Below the pieces are notes generated by a model. That model did not search any database, was not told the origin of the DNA, and saw only the letters and a list, made by a program, of their open reading frames with translations. Made by a program: the position numbers and the translations under genes. Positions 47,542 to 59,152 of a stretch of 64,000 nt of DNA are shown piece by piece. Each line of letters begins with the position of its first letter. Position 1 is the stretch's first letter. This stretch comes from Phoronis australis (taxonomy: Eukaryota > Phoronida > Phoronidae). The stretch is taken from positions 744,996-808,995 of the forward strand of contig NMRA01000031.1 in NCBI GenBank assembly GCA_002633005.1, in the 5' to 3' direction.

Positions 47542-47901
47542 TTCTCTGATTCCCTGCGTGTCGCTAGGTGGTAGAGAACACGCAGGTATCATTTAATTTT
47601 CACAAGGATTTTTTTTACACCGGCGATTCTGATTGGCCTGGTCGAATTCTCAACAGGTAGCGCTTTACGCAAACGAATTGGCATGACTGATTCAAGCACG
47701 CGGCTATTAAACATTACTACAGAAACGAAATAGTTGCTGCTACGCCACTTGCATGACAAGGCTAAAATGGCTCATAGTCCGTCATTTTCTCTCTTTGTTG
47801 TAAAGCTAACTAATGACTGCCGAGGTTACATCAACCAGTGATAAAGCGCGTGCTACTGAATGATACCTACGCGTGATCTCTACACGCAAGGAACCAGCGG
47901 T
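47542..47901. mobile_element. Mutator-like MITE, copy 3 (internally deleted), with 9-bp target duplication
   Basis: 360 bp, same orientation as copy 2. The left end TCTCTGATTCCCTGCGTG and the right end ACGCAAGGAACCAGCG are decayed forms of the family termini. AAGCTTATG flanks it on both sides (47533-47541 and 47902-47910). By chance or otherwise, five further bases (GCGGT) before each flank also match. About 220 bp present in copy 2 is missing between GCATGACTGA and TTCAAGCACGC. Confidence 0.9.
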
Positions 47902-47910
47902 AAGCTTATG

Positions 47911-49440
47911 GATCCCTCTTGGTAGGTGATCATCTTGGCTAATAGAGTTCTCCGGCATAGATATTCTTCATTCCGCTTCTTTCCAGCTAAAATTTATGAA
48001 AAGTAATTTGACTGCAAACAATTACGTTTTAATTTATTTCAAATTTATGCTCTGTCGAAACGAAATCAAATATTAAAAATTGTGGTATTTTTAATTTCTG
48101 GTCGTGCACCAACAAAATGGCTACCACAACTGTACGGCAGACACAATCACATGTATAACTTACGAATTGTTCAAAGAAAGTGCTTCTAAGTTCTGTGAAA
48201 AAGAAGTTTAAAATGAGCAATTTATTGTGTTCACCTTTATTTGTCACGAGTGCAGTTCATCATCTAACTGCAGATGTTGTTTCCGTAAAGGTTAGGGATG
48301 CGTCCCGTACATAAAGTTTCTTGCTAGAAAAGCATGATCACAAATGTCTTCCTGAGTTATTGCCATGGATTACTGCTCCTCAAACTAAAAAAGACAATTC
48401 ATACTGTGAACATCAAAGAAAAGCCGACATGCACAGTCATCTTTTTTACCCTCGTGTCCTTTCTTTTACGCTGATTTTCTCCTCTGGGCATCTGAGGAGA
48501 TTATGCAGCGGAATCTTGTTCATTAAATCTATTGTTTCATTGATTTCAATAATAGTTCTGAAGGTTCATAAGCTTGATTAATGGTAGACCGACAGTTCTA
48601 CAGTACGGTGGTATCGCTTGGAGACGTCAGAGGCTTGTTGTACGTAATGGAATGAGATACACAGGGTTTTAGAAAATCAATTGTATTTTAGTCATTCGCG
48701 TTGTCAGAAGACAGAGATCACTTGAGACTTTACTGCCATGATTTTGAGGTTTGTATCTAATTGAAGTTATAAGCCAAATAGGCTCAATTATACACCCAGG
48801 TTTTAGTTATGTTAAAGTTTTTCTTTTCGCGTCATTAACAAATGAATTCGATTGATAAAAGAGTAGACTTGACGAAACGTTTGTCAAGTTAGTAACATGT
48901 GTACGCTATGGACAAACTGTGTAGCTCGGATATAGAAATGATTTCGTAATGGGTAAAACTCACTGCATATTCTGCTAACGCAGCGAAGTGTGCTTGTCAC
49001 GTCAGTGCACTTCCTGTTATTGTGTACATTTGAACGAATTGGCGATTTTTTGTTTTTTGTGGTGTTTTTTCTTGTGGGTTGATCACTGTACGTGCGAAAC
49101 TTTAACTAAAAACTTGAAAATCAATGTGAAATTTGAAGAAGATATCACATGTTTTTATGAAAAATATTTATAATGGCTTATGTTCACAATCATTCAGCAG
49201 ACCCAAGGATGACAACGCGGGTTGTTGTCCATTTTTTAGAAAATTGGGTTTCAATTATGCGCAAAGAGTGGATTTTGTTTTATCCGAAGGTCGGATTATG
49301 CATCAAAGCTGTGTATTTTGGAAAATTTCGTAAAACATGCAATTTGCCTGATACTCGGATACCGATAGCGCGCATAAGATAATTTGCATATTCAGTGGTG
49401 AGAGCACGATGGCTTCTTTGAAGTGCAAACGAAATGATAA
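47911..49440. other. Non-coding, nothing recognised
   Basis: Short frames only. No repeat partner found in the window. Confidence 0.45.
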
Positions 49441-49443
49441 CAT

Positions 49444-49987
49444 TTACGTCATTTCCGGGTCACAAATTGTATCGTTTAGTTTACTGAGGCTTTAAACTAT
49501 AGTGGATAATACTTTTTATGGGAAGTTAGGTGAATGAATGTGTATTGTTTGTTTCTAAGCTAATCAATTTAATCACCGGTGTGGCATACATATTATTTCC
49601 TGTATGACGTCATCAGTCGGAGGAGTTGGGTCAAATCCATACTTTTTCGATTACGTGTGTCCCCCGCATAGGAAAACAAGTTTGGCCGGAGTAGACAGTG
49701 CGCATGCTTGACGATATTAGTTTTGCCGTGCAAGTTGAAACACTCGATTAGCGGAGTCATCTTGTAATCAATCGAAATTAGTTTCAGGTTTATACTTTGT
49801 ACTGAAACTTTGGAAATTAACTTCGGGTTAAGTTTTTTCTCGTTTGTTCGTGTACGATTATCTGCGTGCGTTTGTCGTGGCGTACCTGCATTGTAAAGGG
49901 GCACTTGGTGACCAGCATGCTTACTCCGTCGTTACTAAACGATTTTGATAACGCATTAGGTCTATGTCGTATTGTCAACCTGTAAGT
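49444..49987 (+). promoter_or_regulatory. Promoter-like cluster ending in a strong splice donor
   Basis: TTACGTCA directly joined to TTTCCGGG (49444-49459; CRE-like plus ETS-like), a perfect CRE TGACGTCA at 49605-49612, and TGCGCATGC at 49699-49707 (NRF1-like) lie within 270 bp. About 275 bp further on, ATTGTCAACCT|GTAAGTAT (donor at 49982) could close a non-coding first exon. The next good acceptor with a gene behind it is at 54781, so this is my best candidate for a receptor promoter. It is inferred from motifs only. Confidence 0.35.
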
Positions 49988-52900
49988 ATCATGGTACGTA
50001 AATCATTAGTCTAAGGATTTACAAGACTGGACACATTCAGTTTAATTGAAGATTTCACCAACTCTCGCGGTGTATCAATAGTAATTGAAAATAAACAGTA
50101 CACACTACCCTTTAAACTGGAGACGTTTTGCCATCACAGTCACTGCATATTGAAATATTCACATTCCTCGATATCTTCAACAAGATGTTTGGTTGTGCAT
50201 TGCTTTGCGGTTGTGAGTAAGGACACTGTCGAAGTACGCGTCCTTTCAATAATCCACTTAGGACTATCGAGGAACCAGTGGGAAAAGTCAAGGGTTCCAC
50301 AACCCATGGGGTTTAAGTAATTCGTCTGATCCGACATCCGTGTGGGGTATAGTTTTGGCCATCAAGGTGCATTTCAATCGGAACAGATTCACTCCCAGTC
50401 CATATGCTCAACGTCATGTGCGTGTATTTGCACCACAGAGTAGCTCGTTCAGAGATTCAACACAGTTTAACCGGAGACTCCTGAAAACATATTCCCTCCT
50501 GTTATCTCACGGGCTTCCGTCTGGAATTTTTTCCAATATGGACTTGTTGGCTTACGTTTGGGACCTGAATTATGATTTTAATGCTTTGTGTGGATTAGCC
50601 AAGTGAGCTAAGTAAAAATGTGGCTCGTTGAAAGACGTAACACATGTATATATCACTCACAAAAAGTACAACATTCTCCCGTCGTGCGTTTGTGATGACC
50701 TTATGGCTCTGTCACACCTCAGACTATTTGGCTCGAGGTCACACCAAGGTATTCTTAGTACGACCACAAAAAATTGTATAAAAAGCATAATCTGAGTAAG
50801 GATCGCGTATGTATAATTCTCGTTTCTGACAGTACACAGGGACTAATTTTAAGGTGCCAGGACAACCCAAAAATAACATGTTGCGAATACACTTCCTATA
50901 AAAACGACTTCACAGTCCACTGAATTGTCAGCTGGTGACTGCTCACTCAACTGTCTGACCAGTGATCGAACTCTGGTTTATTGTTCAGATAGCCATTGAC
51001 CAGAAAACATCGATACTACAGGATAGAAAACACTCAGAGCACAAACAAGGGGCGATAATTCGATAACACTATATAGCTCTTTGTTTTTATGAAAAATTAG
51101 TGATAAGGGTAAAGAAACATTAAATACGTCACAGTTTGTTGGGGATGACATTGCCACGTCAGAGCGTTGGCTTTCATTGTATCCTTGGGATTTTCATGGG
51201 CAATGTTATGCATTCAAACATCCGTGAACAACGTATGACTTAAACGGTGAGTATTGGGCGTTGTTTTCGCAATCTTTTATGAAGTATTATTCCTGAAGCC
51301 ATTCTTATCCTTGGACATTTATCAACACAGGTTTCTGAGAACAGCGCTTGGCTTGATGCTTAAGTCTAATGCCACCAAAACCTGCAACAAAACAACCCGG
51401 AAACATTAAATGGGTGCTTCAGTTCAAAGGTCAAAGCGGACTCTGGTTTTATGGTGTTAGATTACAAGTTCTTTCGATTGCCATCTTCGCATTTAACAAA
51501 AAATCTGGCCTATTTGCGGTAATCTAATATGCCTGTTAATAAACGAGATATTTAGTTACTATGGAAACTTTGTGGATAAGTAGAAGTTACAGAGCGAGTA
51601 ATAGGGTTGAACAAAAACACGGTTTCTTGTTTTTAAGCGCTGATTCTCAGTTGAACATGTGAAGGTAATAACGTGTAAGACGCTCTTCAATTCTGGCACG
51701 CAAAATACAGATCGAAACGCTGATAACAAGTCTTTTTAGCGGCATATATAGCCCGAAGTTTACCAAGTAGTTACGACATAACAGCTGCGCCGCAGTTCCC
51801 CGTCTCTCCCTGAATGCCTGGCTGCATTGTGTGGAACAATGGAGTGCGTGTCACTAAATAAATAAACACGTCGTGTTGGCCTGTGTCACCAAAATACGGT
51901 CTTAAATCAAATACTTGTACTTGTCACAAAATGTTGAAGTGTATTATTCCATAAATTTCGAGCTGCATTATAATTATTTATCAATTTTACTGAATTATTA
52001 TTTCTATCAAACCCGCGTGAAGTTTGTCATCTGGTCTTCTATTACGGTACTTCACAAGACAGCAACTGGAGTAGGTGGTTAGTAATTGACAGTGAACCTG
52101 TGGTATTCGACAGCGTATCAGTCGAAATGGATTCATCTGCATGCCGTCCTCTCCGCACTCGTTGTCGGAATCTTCCTGAGATAGAAAACGCATCTGCAAC
52201 GCGCATCTAAACAGAGTTGGACAACTAATGAGCGATTGATCACGCCCCACTCAGCTTGTTAAATATTTTGAAATCAGCATGATTGCAAGTCGCTATATTA
52301 GCATTAGAATAAATAATAACCATTAGATAATGACGATGAACAGGGATAAGCACGATAAGCACGATAGTAGTGACACAAGTGCCCCCTGTACGCGCAGCAC
52401 TGTGGGTAAAAGTCGCGACTTAGAGTAGCGCGGGGGTGTTTTGGTGTTTGCCTAAGGAATGAGTTTTATGTTATATTGGGTACTTCCGCAAGTACTAAGC
52501 GGATGGGTTTGTTTGCCTTTATCGATGAATACATCAGGCATGAAATTTGAAGAACAAGTACGTACTGTGTATTTTTAGCTTTGCGTGACCTGTTTTTTAT
52601 GAGTTTTATTTTGTTTCTGCCTGAAGATGAGACCTGACCAGTTTCGAAATGTAACGGCTCTTTATCCATTGTGTAAAGTTTGTCGGTTATTTATTTTAAT
52701 TTTGCTCTTTGGAGTGTCGGTTATCTATTTTAATCTTACTCTTTGGGGCATCCACAAATATATTGCGAGTTTCAGCGAGTCTACTCAAGAATAATTAAGA
52801 GGCAACGCTATCGTGTTTTCTAACAGACAGCACTTTCGTGACTTTAACGCATTTTTTGTGCAAGAAGGGTTACTGAAAACAAATGCTGGTTCTCAAAAGT

Positions 52901-54781
52901 GATTGCTGCAGCTTCACAGCTGGGCAAGAGTGTTCACATTAATAATAAAAAGTAGCTCAAGTATCAGATACGCGGGAAAATGTAGTAATGTCTGAACAAG
53001 TTAGCAACACATCGTCCTGGTTTTCCCCGGATGACCCTCAAAGGTACAGTCGACAGATTTAAACAGTCAAAATGGATTTTGGAAGATTGGTCTGTTAAAT
53101 GCACACGTTTCCAAACAAGCAAATATGTTGGTCTTTTACATTTTATATCATTCGTCGTTCAAAAAGTATGTCTTTTATTGTTTACGGTTTTCACCATCAA
53201 TCATGGTGACTTTTTAAGGCGTACATCGTTGTGAAGAGACGCACTCGAGAAACAAACCGTATGATGCTTGTCATGGTCTGTGGGGGGGGCTTGATTACTG
53301 AAGTTGTATCACGGTGTAGCCTTTGTGTTTTACGTAACCTATCCCATTGGTTCACGTTACTGACTGTGCAACATGACACGTAACGCGAACAACAATGCGT
53401 ACAACACGACAGGTCTTCTGACACATGTGTCACCAAGTACTAAACAAAATATTGCATTTGTAGATATAAGTTGCTGGTTTTAGTTCAGTTGCAATGAGAC
53501 TCGCGTCTGTTACTCGGTGGCGCTACAATGATGAAGTGACACATGTTAGAACACTTCAAAGCTTTTTCATGTCAGTAATCTTAGTTGACTTGATTCAATT
53601 AGAAAGTCAATGCCACGTCCTTGAAAACATGCTTCTCAGCGAGATCTGGGGGTGAGATATTGGCTTGATTTGCGATATCTATCAGCTCCACTCAGTAGAT
53701 GGGTAGGCTTTGCACGAGATTTACGATAATACCAGAAAACAATAATTAATATCTACACAAGCGGCGCATTTCCATTCCATGGTTTTGAAATAATTACATA
53801 AAAGTATAATCGCTTTGAAATTGGAAGCTTCTTGATATTTAAATCGGTGTCGTTAGATGTGTAAACTGATGAGTCATTATGAAACGCGGGATCAATTGTC
53901 ATGAAATGCAAGCTAAAAATAAACGTCAATGAAAATAGGACGGGTGCTATTCTGTTCTAAAAAGATACTGCATAGGCTCTTCTATCGAATGTTTACTTAA
54001 GTATTGAAGTAGATGTTTATGCATCATAGTCGCTATACAAAATAAAGATCCAAAATGGATTTCGAGATTTACTTAGAAAAGCAAAAAAGCATTGAAAGAA
54101 TATTCGATTATTTACGAGTTGTCTCATTCATGATTATTCTATCAAAGATCTTTGAACAAGTACTAAACACGCATGGCATCGACTGGATGCCACCGTGTGC
54201 ACGTTTCGTAATGGTATTTGTGACAACTCGGTCGTTTCCGGTGGAGTAAGCTGCAGTAAGGGGACGTATCCGCGACAGTGCACTTACATGTAGACACCGG
54301 CAATATTTTCTCAATCGTTTTATTACTTTGTCATCCATATCTTGTTGACTGGGTTACGTAATTTCAAGTCTCGTGAGTTACATCTTCTCCAGAACGTTTT
54401 ATGTGAAACAGCCGATCATGGCTCCGCCAAAGTCCTACCGGCATTTGTCTTTGAGGATGTGTGGATCGTTGGGAGTGCTTTGCATTCTTTCAGATATCGG
54501 CTTTAATTAACCCATGCAACAGCTATTACTTCCAACGTGTTCGTTACCACTGAACGGCAAACTTGGGCAGAATAAATGAAAGACGTTATTGTCCTTGGAG
54601 AATTGACAGCACCTTGTCATTTATAATACTTTGAGCTGTCCTCGACAAAACGTGTGTAGTGTGACGTTCTGTATTCTAATAAGATAATGGAAGGGTTGAT
54701 TGAAGCAGACCATAGATTACTTGTCTTTATGAACGGTGTCTCTTGTATTGTAAATATTAATGACATTGGTTTTCTTTTCAG
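49988..54781. other. Non-coding; putative first intron of the receptor gene
   Basis: About 4.8 kb with no exon-like frame. It ends in TTGGTTTTCTTTTCAG, a strong polypyrimidine acceptor at 54781. If the donor at 49982 is used, this is an intron. Otherwise it is the 5' flank plus part of a longer intron. Confidence 0.4.
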
Positions 54782-54860
54782 ACAAAACATGTGTGTTTGA
54801 TGGAATTTTCTGCTGCGTAAGAAACCGGATATCACGCCATAGTCTCGTAGGACAATCATC
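54782..54860 (+). promoter_or_regulatory. 5' leader of the receptor exon with two overlapping upstream ORFs
   Basis: After the acceptor at 54781 the 79-nt leader holds ATG TGT GTT TGA (54789-54800), then a second ATG whose A is the last base of that stop (54800), reading six codons to TAA at 54820. The main ATG at 54861 lies in ATCATGG context (A at -3, G at +4). Such short uORFs commonly lower translation of receptor mRNAs. Any effect here is inferred. Confidence 0.6.
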
Positions 54861-56846
54861 ATGGCAGCGGAGTTTGGTGCTCTTGGGAGTACTCGAGCGA
54901 CCCCTGTGCGTCCCACGGAGAACTATCCTAGTGACTACCCGGACTCAGTGAAGGCAGATTTGATGTCTTTCCTTAACTATACGGGACCGTTTTCCGGAAA
55001 CGTGAAAGTGGATATTCGCAACCCGATTTACTGGATGCAAATTACGAATGGCAGCAACCCATGCAAATACTTTCAAGACACTTGGCAAAATGCGTCTGAG
55101 TTTTTTAATTGCTCAACAGATGTTGCAAGTACTGTAGTCAGTGTTGCATCTGTTATGAGTACAGCGACGCAGGGTAACGGAAGCACAAACGGGACAGATA
55201 CCGCTGCCACATATGACGTGGGGCTAACAGCCGTGTTCTCGCTGTTGGCTGCAGTTGTAAGCTTAGTTACAATTTTGGGCAATCTACTGGTGCTGGTCGC
55301 GTTCTTTGTTGACCGCTCAATACGTCAACCAAGCAACTATTTTATTGCTTCTCTCGCTGTCTCCGACTGCATCCTCGGATTGTCATCCATGCCACTTTAC
55401 ACAATGTATGAGCTGCTTGGCTACTGGCCACTCGGACAATGGATTTGCGACCTCTGGCTATCGCTAGATTACACTGTCTGCCTCACCTCCCAATATACTG
55501 TATTCTTTATAACCTTAGACCGTTTTTGTTCGGTTAGAATTCCAGCAAAGTACCGAAACTGGAGAACTGAGAAAAAGATCTTGATTATGGTCGCTATTAC
55601 CTGGATTCTGCCGACGCTCGTATTTTTCATATCGATCATCGGGTGGCAGTTTTTCGTTGGAGTAAGGACGGTTCCTGAAGACAAATGTTACGTTCAGTTT
55701 GCTAGCAATCCTATTTTCAACACAGTACTCGTCATTGTATATTATTGGATCACATTGTTCATCATGTGTGGTCTCTATACGACCATATATCGCGTTGCAT
55801 GGAACCTCCAGAGAAAGAGCGAGGAAAAGCATAAAAAAATGACGAGTATAGTTAATATGGGGAATGCCATGACAAAAATTGGAATGGGAATGGCAAATAA
55901 CGCAGAAGAAAAGAAAAAATCAGAAAAGGTCTCTAAACCGCCTTTAAAGGTGTCGAAAAAATATTCAACGACCAGTTTTCAAAGTTCACGGGAAAAGGAT
56001 GACGCCTCTAGTGTTGTATATGCGTCTGACTCGGACAGCAATTCACCGAAACACTCCCCGAGTTATAAAAAGCATAGCTTTCGTATAGCGACACGGGAAG
56101 AGCCGCCTAAATCCAGCACGCTGATGGTACCGGTGGTGCATATAACCTCGTCAAACGGTATTGAACAGGCCCCCACCTACAACAAAGTTATTAATAACAA
56201 CATTAATGGAGTTGCCCATAAAGAACACGATCACGGCCAGGACGAGCGTGACTGCTTAACGTTTGTGCGAACTGCTTCCCTGAGGTCTTCCAATTCCGAC
56301 AACCCTGACGTCTCAGATCCACCTACTCCGGACTCTCCAGTGTGGAAGAAAAGAATCAAGTTTCCTTCCGATGAGCAAAACAATGACGAAATCTCAGGCG
56401 AAGGGACTAAGCCTGTTTTTGACACTGTGTCCGAACACACTAACGGCAAAACAGTTACCAAAGTGGTGGCGCGGTCAGAACGCAAGGCACGATTGGGTTT
56501 CAGTGGGGTCGTACAGCGGCTGTCGTTCCCAAAACTTCTTAAGAGAAACAATAAGGAAAAAGTGAAAAAGTCAAAATCCGAAAACAGAGCAAGAAAAGCA
56601 TTAAAAACTATAACTCTCATTTTGGGAGCCTTTGTGCTGTTTTGGACTCCGTATCACATTGTGGTACTCATCTATGGTTTCTGTGAATCATGCCGCGAAT
56701 CCAAGCTAATCAACTTGGTCTATAGCATCACCTATTGGCTTTGTTATTGCAATTCGCCGCTTAATCCGTTCTGTTACGCTGCCGCTAATCAAAATTTCAA
56801 GAAAACGTTTACTCGAATCCTGAAAGGCGATTTCCGCCGTCGGTGA
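54861..56846 (+). CDS. B-type (GAR-2/mAChR-B-like) muscarinic acetylcholine receptor
   Basis: 661-residue class A GPCR in one exon; it would sit in the plasma membrane and couple acetylcholine to G proteins (B-type receptors of insects and nematodes signal through Gi/o). The N-terminus (1-119) has six N-glycosylation sites (N39, 63, 77, 83, 106, 110). TM1 122-149; TM2 about 160-184; TM3 196-219 with C196, D203 (amine anchor) and DRF 220-222; TM4 about 240-260 with W248; C276 in loop 2; TM5 284-308; a very long loop 3 (311-578), Lys- and Ser-rich; TM6 580-603 with FWTPYH; loop 3 C608/C611 pair; TM7 with YWLCY (625-629) and NPFCY. LDYTVCLTSQYTV and AKYRNWRT are B-type signatures. Unlike vertebrate M1-M5, 6.52 is His599 (not Asn), 3.36 is Cys207, and TM5 lacks the usual Pro. 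The class is certain, the exact orthology less so. Confidence 0.95.
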   Translation: MAAEFGALGSTRATPVRPTENYPSDYPDSVKADLMSFLNYTGPFSGNVKVDIRNPIYWMQITNGSNPCKYFQDTWQNASEFFNCSTDVASTVVSVASVMSTATQGNGSTNGTDTAATYDVGLTAVFSLLAAVVSLVTILGNLLVLVAFFVDRSIRQPSNYFIASLAVSDCILGLSSMPLYTMYELLGYWPLGQWICDLWLSLDYTVCLTSQYTVFFITLDRFCSVRIPAKYRNWRTEKKILIMVAITWILPTLVFFISIIGWQFFVGVRTVPEDKCYVQFASNPIFNTVLVIVYYWITLFIMCGLYTTIYRVAWNLQRKSEEKHKKMTSIVNMGNAMTKIGMGMANNAEEKKKSEKVSKPPLKVSKKYSTTSFQSSREKDDASSVVYASDSDSNSPKHSPSYKKHSFRIATREEPPKSSTLMVPVVHITSSNGIEQAPTYNKVINNNINGVAHKEHDHGQDERDCLTFVRTASLRSSNSDNPDVSDPPTPDSPVWKKRIKFPSDEQNNDEISGEGTKPVFDTVSEHTNGKTVTKVVARSERKARLGFSGVVQRLSFPKLLKRNNKEKVKKSKSENRARKALKTITLILGAFVLFWTPYHIVVLIYGFCESCRESKLINLVYSITYWLCYCNSPLNPFCYAAANQNFKKTFTRILKGDFRRR

Positions 56847-57254
56847 TGCACGTATTACGCTATGAAGTATCCATATGTCGACTGTATTTTTCAATCGACT
56901 CGCCATTTTTGCATCACTTTTGTGCCTGCGCTGTACACGTATTACTTGAATTCCTTCGCCATTGTTTTTTATAACTACATCACTTACTTTAAAGACTTTT
57001 CACGCCGCTTTCAACCTGATTGTGCCTATTTGTTGAAGTGACAGGGTTCTTCTCTTTATGTTTAGAGCTCCAAAAAGTTTCCTCGACATAAAAACGTACT
57101 CTTGCGCAGTGCCATCAAATGAGGGATGTGCCTTCTCACAGGTTACTGTGAAAGAGTGTTTCCAAAGATAGCGATTCGCAAACATTTGTCAAGTCTGGTG
57201 CGCACACCGCCTGTTGGCCACATCATGACACCTAATGAATACAGGTCTGAAAAA
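56847..57254 (+). other. Receptor 3' flank / presumed 3' UTR
   Basis: Follows the TGA at 56844-56846. I see no AATAAA close by. ATTAAA at 58093-58098 is the first reasonable polyadenylation hexamer that I noticed, so the UTR length is open. Confidence 0.35.
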
Positions 57255-57345
57255 TTTCTGTCCGATCGGGAGTCGAACCTTGTACCTGCTGCTAACCGTG
57301 CAGACAATCTAGTTCATTCAGCCATCTGGACCACTTGTCAAACTC
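57255..57345 (-). repeat. tRNA-like sequence, probable SINE head
   Basis: On the minus strand, GGTTCGACTCC (57279-57269) is a perfect B box. An A-box-like TGGCTGAATG lies about 36 nt before it, the spacing found in tRNAs. The acceptor and T stems do not pair properly, so it is not a working tRNA. A tRNA-derived SINE relic is the best reading. Confidence 0.5.
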
Positions 57346-58900
57346 AAAAATCCATTAGAATTAGCAGACTTATAAACGTTTGCGATCTGTATTTCCACGC
57401 CCGTTCAATATACCTGTACCTATACCTGTCACGGACAGGATCATTGGGGATATGCTGGTGCATTAATCCCCTCCCCAGACCATCCCCGTGACAGCAGAAG
57501 GCGCAGAACTCCAGGGCTGACGTTGCCTGTAAGCATTTGATTAGACAGCACTCGGGCACGGCTCTTCTTTTGACTCTTCGCAGCATGGCCATAACTAATA
57601 CCGGCTTCGAACAGGCGGCTGCCATCATTGAACTCAGCCAGTTGGGATGCACGCCCGTTCGAGATTTACATAGGCCAATCCATAACGATAGTGATTATTT
57701 AAAACCATTTCCTAAATTTACACCCAATTTGTATTTGCGTTACTTAGGTACCCTGTGTGTACATTTTGTAGCTGAACTTTCAGTTGACCAAAACGACTTA
57801 AATACTTCTCCTGCGTTTTTGAGGTTGGCTCTTCAAATTTCGTAAGGATCTTGGTGCCATATAAGTGCACCCAGAAACTACACTAAATTTAGATCGGATA
57901 AACCGAACCGAATTTCCCTGTCAAAGGTCAGTAAGTGCAAAAGTGATTTTTGAGCTAGACTTTTCAAAAGCAAGCATACGCTTTCCAAATCTGAAGAATA
58001 TTTAAAAAGTCATAATAACTAAAGAGAGCATGTGAAGCTACATCTCACAGGAGACGCTAATGTTGGTGTTCTTTCTCATGCCGCCTGCTGCTATTAAATA
58101 GCAAAGCCGTTGTGGACACTCGGCACAACTTTGTGTTAACGAGTTTCTGTCAAACGGGAACACAATTTATAATTTAGTCGCTGGGTTAATGACTTGTCCA
58201 GTCAAATATATTCAAATTGTGCAAAACCGGAATTGAGGCCGATTTGACAGCATTTCTCATTACTTTCCCTCCACTTCTGAAGAGTTCTAGTTAATATAAC
58301 CTGGGCGCGGGATTTAATATTTGTACTAGAAATATTTTTGATATTTTCCGTCCTTTTTAATACGGATTCAAGACAAGTGTTTGCTATACTATGCCCGATT
58401 ACATTGTAATTTACGCGAATGATTTTCTACTCGAAATTTGCACTTGTTGACCCCTAGATTTGAGCTACAATGTAACTCAAGTAAGAACTCGAAATCTCTA
58501 GTTCATACTTGACAATGTACTCATAACTGTGTGCTGGGTTCATTAGGTGCGAACTAGGATTGCACAATCACCCACGTTAACCGTCTCATATTCAGAATTA
58601 TAGACACGTGTCTTGGGCTTGTATGAAAGTAGAGCAGAAAATATTAAAAATAACATCGTGTTCGATTTCGAGAACAAAGATTGTCCGACCCTGGGCTGCG
58701 TGCGCGTAGGCCAAGGAACATCGCGAGAAAATCGTGCTTCGATCACTTATGATACATAGCGATATCTAACGAAGGTTAGCGTGATATTTCTTTTTCACGA
58801 GATTCTTCAGTCTACTGAACGCAGCCCCGTTTTCAAGCATTCACTAGGTAAGCCAACATTATTGCATAATATTTTACTGATACGGAGCACTAAATTTGCG
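57346..58900. other. Non-coding, nothing recognised
   Basis: No gene. Words of the CACGAGATTCTT family (see 59021-59152) appear at about 58796-58830. Confidence 0.45.
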
Positions 58901-58903
58901 AGC

Positions 58904-58975
58904 CGAATAGCTCAGTTTGGTCGCTAGAGCGTGCAATCAATAACTTGTCTCGTGAACCCGGCGTGCTCGTAGTTG
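58904..58975 (+). repeat. Degenerate tRNA-like sequence
   Basis: TAGCTCAGTTTGG-CGCTAGAGC at 58908-58930 is a good A-box and D-arm region. The B-box area (CGTGAACCCGG) is only partly matching, and no anticodon arm can be drawn with confidence. SINE or tRNA pseudogene. Confidence 0.3.
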
Positions 58976-59020
58976 TGGTGATTTTCTGTGCTAGCGAGCG
59001 GCGCCGTCACTTGTTAGAAC

Positions 59021-59152
59021 AGGGCTGTATTCCGTAGACACCAGAAAAACTAGAATGATCAAGTTGTTCTCTTGTAATAAATGACAATATCTCGCAGACT
59101 TGCGTAATTTTACCTTTTCACGAGATTCTTGCGTCTGCTGAACCCAGCTCTT
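59021..59152. mobile_element. MITE, GTTCCGCAGAC / CACGAGATTCTTGCG family
   Basis: The left end AGGGCTGTATTCCGTAGACACCAG is roughly mirrored by the right end GCGTCTGCTGAACCCAGCTC. The core is CAATATCTCGCAGACTTGCG then CCTTTTCACGAGATTCTT. It shares both core words with relics at 42.9, 37.5 and 21.0 kb. Confidence 0.6.

Noticed and set aside
57255-57345. A working tRNA gene
   Set aside because: A and B boxes are present but the acceptor and T stems do not pair. A SINE-type relic fits better.
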